64,000 nt of DNA, taken from NCBI GenBank assembly GCA_021292165.1, contig JAHFWL010001024.1, forward strand, positions 1-64,000, written 5' to 3'. Of the stretch, positions 55,120 through 64,000 are shown piece after piece (position 1 is the first letter of the stretch; every line of letters begins with the position of its first letter). The notes under the pieces were generated by a model that did no database searches, was not told where the DNA came from, and was given only the letters and a program-made list of their open reading frames with translations. Origin of the DNA: Shinisaurus crocodilurus. Lineage: Eukaryota; Chordata; Lepidosauria; Squamata; Shinisauridae. Position numbers and translations under genes: made by a program.

Positions 55120-56584
55120 TTCTAAATAATACCTCAGAGAGCCACAATCCACAGACCCTCATAGGTGACTGTGGACTGAGCACATGCGTCTGCTGAACAA
55201 GCAGTCAGGTCGCCCACCCCAGGGTGAGGAGGGACGGATGGGGCTGGATTCAGATGCTCTCAAAGTTGACCATGCACAATGCCACATCGATCAAAGCACA
55301 ATGCCACATCGATCAAAGGAACTGCCCCACCATGGGCAGGCAACCCTTCTGAATAAGCAAGACCTATTGCAGGAAAACCTTCTCCTGAGAACCCCCTTGC
55401 TGGGTCAGGGTTCAGATGTATTGCTGTATTTGTCTCATTTGGGAATCCAGATGCATTCTTGCCATACAAGAAGCAGATGGTCTGAAGACAAGCCTGAAGC
55501 ATTGCCTTCTGTGGTCAAGGGTGAGCTGCTCTTATCTTGCACAGCAAAGTGAATGATATAGCAACGAGACAGAGGTTTACCAGAACATCCACCTGAAAGC
55601 ACAATGCCACCTTGATTCATCAGTCCTGCCTCTTCAGGCCAGAATACCAGGACTGAGGAACCATACCTCTGCTGAAGTTACTTATTTATAGTTATTTTAA
55701 AATATTTTATACTGCATTTAAAGGTAAAGAAACCTTCTCAATGTGATCTACAAAACGAAAAACATGAAATAGGTGTGTGCGTGCGCGCACGCACATCTGC
55801 GTGCATTAGCAGCATTAAAATACCATCCCAATACATTTTTTAAAAAAAATCAGTGACATTTAAAACCAGCATCGGTTAACAGCAGACTGAAACACCCAGG
55901 TCTTTAAGACTTGATTAAAAATAGGTAGGGAGCTACTAGGCCTACCTCTCACAGAAGTCATGATTTCTATCTTTATGTCATGACTTTCCCCACAGATTCA
56001 ATGTGGCTACTGGTGCTGTGGCTGTAACTGTTAAAGATGTTTGTTAAGGGGTTGGGGGGTTGGGCGGGGAGAGACAGGAGGCCAGCCAAGAACTCCGAAA
56101 TAAAAGATTGATTTGCAGAGAGTTACGGGAGGGTTGGGGGACTCAGTCTCAGTCATGTGCTACTACCATTCTGCAGCTGGCAGATGAGGGGGCAACAAAG
56201 AACGTTTGGAAGAAAGAAAGACACACATAAACCTTAAAATTGCAGGACAGAGACATCTGTTTCCAAATTAAACGGCACTGGGCAGTTCTCCTCTGAAATC
56301 CTGTGTGTTTCTTTGGGTTTTTAGTGCCCACAGCAAAGAATGCTTTTGGCGCCCCGTGCCCCCCTGGGGTGAGTTTTGCAGTGCGGCCAAGTGGTGTGGC
56401 TTCTGCAAGATTGCAAAACTTAGCAATGTAACAAGCCCTACTTTCCGGGGAAATGCCTGTGAGTGAGAATGGCTCAGAGCGACCTCTCAGTTGTGCGCTG
56501 TTTGCTGCCAGTGCTCTCCTGGTGCAATCTTGTGATCCCACGGAAGTCTCACAGGCCTTTTCCCCAGTGGCTCAGCTACGTAAT
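55120..56584. other. Stretch without a gene
   Basis: A 23-bp exact tandem (CAATGCCACATCGATCAAAG-type, two copies at 55273-55318) and a Z-DNA-prone alternating tract at 55773-55796 are the only structures noted. Confidence 0.45.
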
Positions 56585-56960
56585 TTAGACCCTTTATTTA
56601 TTTATTTTTTAAATTTTATTTAATTTTTGTAAACTAAATACAACACAACAAAAGCACAACAAAACCTGTATACACAAAATCATAAAGTGCACCCCCCCAC
56701 CCTCCTAGGGACCAATTGCTATACTACCATCCCGTCAATCAATTACATTCCATATTCCAAAAATATAACATATCCCGACAAGGCATATTCCCTTTCCCCT
56801 TTATTAATACATACTCTAATAATTGATTCCAAATATCCATAAAATTATTTTTCCTTAACTGTCCCCTTTTGCATTTGATATTACAAGTTAATTTATCGTT
56901 TAGGGCTATATCCCATACTTCCTTATACCAATCAGTAATTAAAAAGACATGCTGTACTTC
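56585..56960 (-). mobile_element. L1 LINE 3' end, second copy
   Basis: Minus-strand, matching 43510-43880: CATATCCCGACAAGGCATAT, TTCCCTTTCCCCTTTATTAA and TGCATTTGATATTACAAGTT blocks, with an AT-rich tail at 56585-56640. 5'-truncated at about 56960. Confidence 0.8.
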
Positions 56961-57614
56961 AAGACCCTTGACTTAATGGTCCTACAGATGGTCAGTTATG
57001 AAGCACACAATGAACACCACTCCCCCCCTCCCGGCTCCGCCATTCCAGCTTTGTAACTGCTGGTACTTTCCTGATATGTTAGAGCAAAAACAACATAATT
57101 TGGTAACCCAGATAATATATATTTAAAATAAATATAAACATAAAATGAACATTTGTAACCATCTACATACATCTCCCGATGGAAAACTTGGCTGGTTCCA
57201 TGCCATGGTGGTGATCATGGCATTACTTGTGTGGAACTCAATTACATATAGTTATGCAGGACTGAAGGAAGGCACTCTGCACATGTCTGCAGGCACTAAC
57301 CTTACTACTTCACATTGTAGCTGCTAAACATGATCAACCATCCCACCAGCAGCATCCTGCAACTCCAAAACCTCAGAGTACTGGCAGCATTCTAGCTTCA
57401 GAGCAAAACTGAGCATGCCCGACATAACTTTGGCAGCAGTTGCTGCCATAAGCTTTCATGAGGCAGAAAAACTTTAATAAGTTTTGAGTTACTGCTCAGA
57501 ATTTCACAAAACTGGTGAAAGGCATACTTCCTTAGCAAGCCAGAATAACGTACATCAGTAGTTTTCACCAAAATTTGAATATGCCAAGCTGCAGCTTGGA
57601 GTAAAAAGTACAAA
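56961..57614. other. Stretch without a gene
   Basis: The 71-residue minus-strand frame ending at 57398 has no recognised domain. Confidence 0.4.
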
Positions 57615-58300
57615 TGTGTCTGTGGCGCAGCCCCACAATTCAGTTCCCTGGTGTATGTCTGCTTTAGTATGTTTAGTGTGTCTAGAATGTTGAACCGAGT
57701 GGGTGTGGTTTGTGATGTCTTGGAAAGGGTGGGGGGAGGAGTATATAAGGGGTGTTTGAGTGATGTCAGAGTTAGTCGAGTTAAGGCAGTTAGTGTGTTA
57801 AGAAGCAGAGTGTTGGTTGTAGTGTGTTGGGAGTGTTAGAGAGTTAGGGAGTTAGGTGTGCTGTGTGGATCTAGAATTGGCCTCCACAGTCACTTACGGA
57901 CCCATCGCTAGAATCTACACAATTTTTCTTTAGAATTTCCTCCTTTTAAAATTTCCTTTTTGTAAATTTTTATCCTGGAAGATAATCTTACTCGAGTGAT
58001 CGCCTGATGATGATGATGTTGGGAATGTTAGAGAGTTAGGGAGTTAGGTGGGTTATTATTTGTGTCTTGTCAGGACTCAGGAGTTTTAAGAGGAATCAGT
58101 GATTGTATGAGGAGTGAAAGTTAGAATTGTAGGGACTTAGGTTAATTATAAAGTGCTTGAGGTAGGCTGGTTTTAAGTTATTTTCTGGAACTAAGATTTT
58201 GAGAATTAAAATAAACTTATTTTTATTTTGTTTGCTACCCAAATCCTACGTGTCAGCGTGGCGTTATTAACCTGCATTACTGTTAAATCTACACACACAC
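57615..58300 (+). mobile_element. Probable solo LTR, interrupted by a LINE tail
   Basis: TG-rich start near 57615, TATATAAGG at about 57743-57751, and AATAAAC preceded by AATTAA near 58205, consistent with an LTR's TATA and poly(A) signals. A LINE tail (57859-58016) is inserted between two 34-bp direct repeats. No primer-binding site or gag/pol follows; exact ends are uncertain. Confidence 0.5.
57859..58016 (+). mobile_element. LINE 3' tail insertion with 34-bp target duplication
   Basis: Contains GTGTGGATCTAGAATTGGCC, AAGATAATCTTACTCG and a (GAT)n end, matching minus-strand 54241-54420. It is flanked by direct repeats at 57825-57858 and 58017-58050 differing at one base. Severely 5'-truncated. 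Confidence 0.82.
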
Positions 58301-59439
58301 CTATCTTTGTGCCCACAGCATCATAAATTTAAAAATAGATCCTAATAATCAGTATTAATCTTTTCCCTCATTAGTAGGGGAAAGGTTTCATTTGACCCTC
58401 CCCTCAGGTTTTTAAGTGTTGATGCTTGGCCTGAGAAGGGTTTATGCACCTGGTCCTAAAGTGTAAGGGACCGTGTCGTCGCAGTGTCCATTTTCAGCAT
58501 TTAACTTGCTGTACCTGTGGCAATTTTTCATCAGATTGGTTTGACATTTTGCACAATTATAGACCTGTTCAGGTAGATCATGGATGTCATGTTTCAAGTT
58601 ACGGTATTATCTCAACAGGAGTCATTTTTATAGGCAGTAGGATTTTGAAGCTTATACTGGTGGGGCCTTTTGTGTGTATGACTCACTCACCTTAACTAAA
58701 GGAGCGCTCCTGTGCCCCTTTGATATCAAGGCTCAAAAATTCCATTCTTCCAGGATCTCTCTGCAGAGCCTTTAAGGCAGAGGGCAAAGCTTTGCCCAGT
58801 CACTGACTCTCTTCGGGAGGCTGATAGAAAGTAAGTGTGGGGCTTCCCATTTAAATTGCTAGCATTTAAAGCAGGGATTGATATGGCGTTTGTCAGGAAA
58901 TACCTAGCTATTTTATTTATTTATAAAATGTATTACCTGCTTTTCATTAGAAAATAATCCCAAAGCAGGGTACAAAGCCAATAAAGTGCAGTAAAAATCA
59001 TACAAACATTGACCAAGAAAACTGTAAAACAGGGGGGAAACAGCAAACAAAGATGAATAAGAGTTTACAACACAGGTTGAACTTTAATGAGTTCAAGCCT
59101 TCAGCAGGGCCAGCCCTCCCATGAAGCGAAGCGACGCCCTGCCTCAGGTGGCAGAGTGGGAGGAGCGGCGAATTGTGCCATTCCCTTCCCCTGTCCCTGC
59201 TAGGAGGGCCCGCCTCCGCCTCCTCCAGCGGGTGCTCCAGAGAGCCCTGGCACTGGCACCCGCTCCCCTGCCGTGGCATTTGCCGCAGCGGGAAGGTAGG
59301 ACCGGCAGGGCGCTCTGGAGCAGCAGCTCACTGGGTGGGGAGGGCTCTTGTGAGGGCTGTGCCGGCCACTTCTTCTTCTGTCCGAGAGCTGACACAGGGG
59401 CAGCGGTGGGGGGGGGACGGGAAGCATGGTAAAGGGAAG
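58301..59439. other. Stretch without a gene
   Basis: A short AT-rich LINE-like tail lies at 58913-58985 (TTATTTATTTATAAAATGTA). The GC-rich segment 59100-59430 gives overlapping frames on both strands with no motif. Confidence 0.4.
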
Positions 59440-59708
59440 GGGTGAGGTGCCACGAAACTGGAGACAAGCTAATGTTGTCCCAGTGTTCAAAAAGTTGGAA
59501 AAGGCATATTCAGGAAACGACAGACGGGTCATTCTGACTTTTATACTTGGACATATGCTGGGACCAATTATAATGGAGTCAGTCTGTAAGCACCTGGTTA
59601 ACAATGCAGTGATGAGTGGCAGCCAGCATGGATTTGTCAAGAATAAACCCTGCCAGACTAATTTTACCTCTTTTTACTGGGTCAGTAGCCTACCGGATTG
59701 TGGGGATG
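59440..59708 (+). pseudogene. Old CR1 LINE, RT fragment 1
   Basis: Reads RGEVPRNWRQANVVPVFKK and SVCKHLVNNAVMSGSQHGFV through SSLPDCGDA, then is broken. It continues at 60720 and again at 61208. More diverged than the other CR1 copies. Confidence 0.85.
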
Positions 59709-60719
59709 CCGCCAGGGCTGAGACTGTCCTCGTCAGCTAGAGCCTTCAGAGCCAGATGCCTCCGGGGAGCAGGTTGCCTCACAGGAGCCTGGCACGACCC
59801 CGGGTGGTCCTTCCGGGCTGATGTCTTCAGATCCAGAGGCAGAAAGCTCAGCTTCAGAGGCAGAGAGGGCTGCCCAGTGGCCACCTCGCTCCCAAGAGCA
59901 TTGTCGCTTCAAGAGGCAGGCGAGGAGGGCTCCTTTAAGAAGCGCTTGGCCATGAACTCCTCTGGAGCAAGGCCTGTAACCTGATTTGCAGCTGAGTCCC
60001 GGGTGGGGCTCTGGTAGCAATATGAGCTCGTAACCGCTCGCCTCAAGCGGGCCGAAATCGGCCCCGCTCACACCCGCCCGAGGCGAGCGGGCCTTACCGG
60101 GCCCCGGGCCCCGCTCGCTTCTCCGCGCTGAGCTGCCCGTGCCGGCCGCGACGGTCCCGTTGCGTAGGTCACGGCCAGAACTTTTAAGCCCTGTTGCCCT
60201 GGTTTCTACAGAAAACATGCAGCGCGGGGTCCCGTCGCGCCGGCGCAGGGTCCTGTTGTGTCACGTCCAGCCAGCCGGAAGTGACGCAACAGGACCGGTG
60301 CAGGCAGCTCGAGCAGTGCAGAGAATCGCTCCGCGCCGCTGAGAATCGAGCAGCGGGGGGGGGGCGCGCGCCGCAGAGACGAGGCAGGGCACCCCCCCCC
60401 CAGGTACGTGAACACCCCTACGATAACTTGAGAGCTGCTGGAAATAATTTCTGATCTTTAGCTCTAGTTTATGCATCCTGTTCTTTTCCTGACCTTGCCG
60501 TGTGTTTAGACCTCCGTGCTACTGACCCCTGGACTTCTACCTGATTCTGCTGACTGTGCTTTTACTTGATTGATCTCCTGGCTTTTGACCTCGGCTGCAC
60601 CTCTAAAAAAGACCCTACGTGCCTTGGGAAAACTGTGTACTTGAAAACTTGCCTGCCAGATTGACTACTCTGTTGTATACATCCTTGTATTTGCTTAGCA
60701 AAGAGCCAGGGCTTAGAGC
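59709..60719. mobile_element. ~1-kb insertion in the old CR1, possibly LTR-like
   Basis: GCCAGGGCTGAG near the left junction and GCCAGGGCTTAG near the right junction resemble each other. The right part (60430-60700) is rich in CTGACC/TTGACC text common in LTRs of reptile LTR retrotransposons, but no coding region is present. It contains CpG-rich element C. Confidence 0.4.
60022..60421 (-). mobile_element. CpG-rich palindromic element C
   Basis: Left ATGAGCTCGTAACCGCTCGCC-type end and right CAGGTACGTGAACACCCCTAC end, inverted relative to element A (25589-26067). It has half of the palindromic core (AAGCCCTGTTGCCCTGGTTT at 60186-60205) and the GTCACGTCC/GGAAGTGACGC hairpin at about 60260-60287. 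Confidence 0.72.
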
Positions 60720-60778
60720 AGGACAGTAACTTATCGTGATTTCAGCAAAGCACTTGACAAAAGTTCCCCATATTTGGG
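60720..60778 (+). pseudogene. Old CR1 LINE, RT fragment 2 (motif A)
   Basis: TATCGTGATTTCAGCAAAGC reads YRDFSKALDK, the RT motif A region that follows fragment 1. Confidence 0.75.
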
Positions 60779-61207
60779 TTAGCAAAAAATGTTTATTGTG
60801 GAGGAGGAAATGATCCTGTGGCCCCTAGACAGTGTCTTCCAGGGCGATAGGATAGTTCGGATTCCCAGCTCTGAGGCTGGAGACGGCGCTCTCTGACCTG
60901 GGAGCTGGGAGTCGGAGCCCTGATCCTCCTTCCCAGCTGCTCTTTAAGGTCAAGAAAGCGAGTAAAGGGGGCATTTTTGGAGGCAGGGAGGGGAGGAGAC
61001 CGGGGCAGCCAGGAGACAAGGTATCCTGAAGCTGTTCCAGCCTCCTTCCCTTCCCCTTTCAGCGTTGCTAGACTGCTGAAAATGGCCATCTAGCAAAAAC
61101 GCAGAGTGGGAGGAGAGGCAAAGACTGCTGCCGCTGCTTCTCCTACTCTGTACTGGGTGAGTGCGAGCCTCCAAGTCCAGAGGCTCCCGGGATTGTGCCC
61201 CAGCCCA
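60779..61207 (-). mobile_element. ~430-bp insertion of unknown type in the old CR1
   Basis: The CR1 frame is interrupted between motif A and the RWI region. On the minus strand the insert has a 98-residue frame (61089-60793) closely followed by AATAAACATTTTTTG near 60780-60795. This could be a small retrocopied transcript or a solo LTR. No family recognised. Confidence 0.4.
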
Positions 61208-62070
61208 GGTGATAATGCCATCAGGTGGATGAATTCACATCTCCTTGGAAAATCATGCTTAGAATGCTTCTCAATGGCTCCTCCTCAAACTGGTTTCAAG
61301 CAGGCTGTTACAGGGCTCTGGTACTCTTCAAAAATGTTTTATCAATGACTTAGACAAAGGGGTGGAAGGATTCCTTATGAAATTTGCAGATGACACAAGA
61401 ATGGGAGGGATTTTTATGCTATAAGATCTTGATAAACTGGAAAACTGGGTTGAAAATAACAGAATGAAATTCAATAGAGAAAAATGAAAAATTAGAGGGG
61501 AAATATCAAATGCATAAGTATAAGATGGGGGATACCAGGCTTGGCAGTAGTATAGATCTCTGGTTCGTAGTCAATCATAAGCTGGAATCAGCAGTATGAT
61601 GCAGCTGCAAAAAAGGCAAATGCGATTTTAGCCTGCGTTAATAGAAGCATGGCTTTCAGCTCATGAGAAGCAATAGTTCCACTTTATTTTGGACCGCATC
61701 AGGAGTACTGTGTCCAGTTCTAGGGACCATACTTTAAGAAGGATGTAGACAACCTGGAATGGGTTTAGAGGGGAGCAACGAGGACAGCAGTATGGAAAAC
61801 AAGTCCTACGAGGACAGGTTGAAGGAGCTGGGTACATTTAGCCTGGAGAACAGAAGTGGCACTCTTCAGATTCCTGGAGGGCAGCCATCACATGGAAGAG
61901 GGTGAAGGCTCGACTAGATCGAATGGGCTTGTGCGACAGGAGTGCAGACCTTGCTTGAACTTTAGAAGACGGTTCCTGATCCTAAGAGAAGTTTGACAGT
62001 GGAGCCAATTACTAGAGTGTTGGGGAGGGGGGCGGCTTTCCCTGGATGGAGGTCTCCAAGCAGAGGCTGG
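61208..62070 (+). pseudogene. Old CR1 LINE, 3' part
   Basis: Reads NAIRWMN (usually IRWIHNWL), then FADDTR-equivalent GCAGATGACACAAGAATGGG near 61387, and later decayed equivalents of the CR1 C-terminal region. It ends at GGTCTCCAAGCAGAGGCTGG, where a younger CR1 joins. Many indels. Confidence 0.82.
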
Positions 62071-62541
62071 GCAACAAGGATGATAAAGGGACTGGAAACA
62101 AGGCCCTGTTTCCTTGTTTCCAGTCCCCCCTCCCCAACACTCCCCAAGACTGAAAGAACTGGGCATGTTTAGCCTTCAGAAGAGGAGACTGAGGGGAGAT
62201 ATGATCGCACTCTTCCAGGACTTGAAGGGTTGTCACACAGAGGAGGGCCAGGATCTCTTCTTGATCATCCCAGTTTGCAGGACATGGAATAGTGGGCTCA
62301 AGTTACAGGAACCCAGATTCCACCTGAACATCAGGAAAAAATTCCTGACTGTCAGAGCAATAAGACAATGGAATCAACTACCTAGGGAGGTGGTGGGCTC
62401 TCCCACTCTGGAGGCATTCAAAGTGCAGCTGGACGGCCATCTGTCAGGGATGCTTTGACCTGGATTCCTGCATTGAGCAGGGGGTTGGACTCGATGGCCT
62501 TGTAGGCCCCTTCCAACTCTACTTTTCTATGATTCTATGAT
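62071..62541 (+). mobile_element. Young CR1 3' end with local inversion
   Basis: CR1 text AACAAGGATGATAAAGGGAC, then an inverted patch at about 62106-62146, then ACTGAAAGAACTGGGCATG through HLSGML to the ATTCTATG tail. The inverted patch contains CCTTGTTTCCAGTCCC, the complement of 62087-62102, joined to the complement of GAGTGTTGGGGAGGG from the adjacent older CR1. Confidence 0.9.
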
Positions 62542-64000
62542 AAGCACCTACTCTGGGTTGCTTGCAATGAGCAAGGAGTGGGGCTCTGTGGCCTACAGCC
62601 CCGCCCCCAATTCTAAGACTGTATTTAGCATAAACAACAATGTGTGTGTGTGAGTGTTGTGGGAGGGGTAATTAAACCCATTAAAGGAAAATGGTGCATG
62701 GGGGGGGGGAGATTTGGATGCATAGCACAGAAGAATAATTAGACTAAAACAATGCCATGAAAACATCTGCTCCAGCTTAACACATTTTGTCCTGTAAACA
62801 TATATCAACATTCCTTCTCAAAAGGTCAAAAATTAATTGGAGATCCAGAAGCACTTTTCATGTTGCCTTATTTCCCTTTCATTCCTACCTTTTGTAATGC
62901 CTTTGCCTCGCATTTTTGGACTAATATATATTTAAAGAAAGCAACACAATAATAGTATTTAACCAAGCACTGTGTTGGATTTGCAGTCTGCCAGAGCACA
63001 CTTCCGTAGCCCACATCACTTCACTCTGTTCCCCCTTTCCTGTTGTTTCTCATACTCTTATAATATATATCTGTCACTCTGGTTTTTCGGACTCAGTTCA
63101 GGAAAGGATTTCAGCATATGCTTGGCTTTAAGCATGTGATTTTGAAGTGCTTTCCTGACTCAAAGCCTTAGAATATGTATAAAATACCTTTAGGAAGGGG
63201 CAAGTCTTTGATGTGATTTAAAAGAAAAAGCATCTGGCACTTTTTCAGCCTCCATGAAATAATTACAGTGTTGCAGTTCTAGTAGGAGCTCATAATGCAA
63301 CAGTCTGACGTACAACGTGGATAGACCGTTGCTTATAAGGTGGGATTTGCTTGAAAGACAAGACTTGGGCTGGGAGGGTGCAAAGATTGGGCAGAAGCGG
63401 GCCCTGGCATGGAGAAAAGACATGAGCATGACCCGGCGTGTCATTTTCTTGTGCTTCAAAAGCGCATTCCATGTAAGAATATGAAAGCACTTAAACAAAT
63501 TTGAAGTAATTTATTAGTTCAAGGACAGTAATTACCGAGCACTGTAATTCTGCAACCTATTGTGCGGCTCTGACAGCAGTGAAGTGAGAAAAAAAACATT
63601 AGGAGAAAATTGTGTGAGTCCCACATAGAACAGAGTTCTTGCCGTTCTGGTGCCTTTGCTCTCCTGGATTTATATAGTTGTGGACCTCAAGGCACTGTCA
63701 GCACCACTCACCTGTTCAATATGACTGCCTACCTTACAAGAGACACTGCACGATAGTTAAGAGGTGTCTGTGGTTACCACACTATGGTCAGTGAGCAGGG
63801 AGTCCACTCTCAACTCTGGGGTATCTTTTTTTTGCCAATACTTAATAGTGAATCCTTTCATGGGCCCAATATCAGCCAATGAGAGTCAACAACATGGTTA
63901 CTAGGCCCTTACATTCATCTGTAAAACTCATTCCTCAACATTAATATGGCAACGTACCTATTCTGTGTCTCTTATTCTGACTAGCAATCTAGATGCGATT
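62542..64000. other. Stretch without a gene
   Basis: No gene or classified repeat recognised to the window's end; short poly-G and AT-rich tracts only. Confidence 0.45.

Overview
The window reads as intergenic or intronic DNA from a reptile, most likely a squamate (lizard). The evidence is the repeat complement: many CR1 LINE copies ending in ATTCTATG repeats, tRNA-headed SINEs resembling the Sauria SINE family, degraded L2-type LINEs, an L1 3' end present twice, and many short hAT and Tigger-like DNA transposons. I cannot name the species. No complete host protein-coding gene, rRNA or functional tRNA gene could be supported. Almost every long open frame is a LINE fragment, an antisense shadow of one, or an artefact of CpG-rich DNA. 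The one candidate host exon is at 53698-53855 (minus strand), a strong splice acceptor followed by a short frame with a GPI-signal-like tail; it is tentative.

Layout. 0-15 kb is dominated by hAT-like non-autonomous DNA transposons, several delimited by exact 8-bp target-site duplications. Two abutting palindromic MITEs lie at 67-346. Three members of a family with dense GACTCG subterminal repeats lie at 2201-2748, 5749-6575 and 10337-11575. Elements with CAGGGCCGG termini lie at 7511-7968, 10376-10926 (nested inside a GACTCG element) and 12899-14286; the last carries about 1.2 kb of promoter-like DNA. 17-29 kb holds CR1 3' ends, SINEs, a Tigger-like MITE, a recent 146-bp hAT MITE and two CpG-rich palindromic elements (25589-26067 and 28058-28835, the latter splitting a CR1 copy). 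29-41 kb is old L2 debris plus a minus-strand CR1 with a recognisable reverse transcriptase (36471-38205). 42-53 kb holds copies of a roughly 100-bp unknown repeat, an L1 3' end, a CpG-rich element (44774-45192), a 158-bp hAT MITE (46531-46688), and the longest CR1 copy (49575-52139), split by a Tigger-like element. 53-64 kb holds non-LTR retrotransposon tails ending in GAT repeats, an LTR-like block, a second L1 end, and an old CR1 (59440-62070) broken by two further insertions, with a younger rearranged CR1 at its end.

The most interesting signal is the set of CpG-rich cargoes inside small DNA transposons. Distinct families (GACTCG hAT, CAGGGCCGG hAT, and elements with TAGGGRTGT-like ends) share the same internal modules: an 18-bp-arm palindrome centred on TAAAC, and a hairpin displaying GGAAGTGACG, which resembles an ETS plus ATF/CRE site. 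One hAT element carries a GC box, a TATA box and a GC-rich leader. This looks like transposon capture and exchange of promoter-type DNA. The repeats and duplicated target sites are seen directly; regulatory activity is inference.
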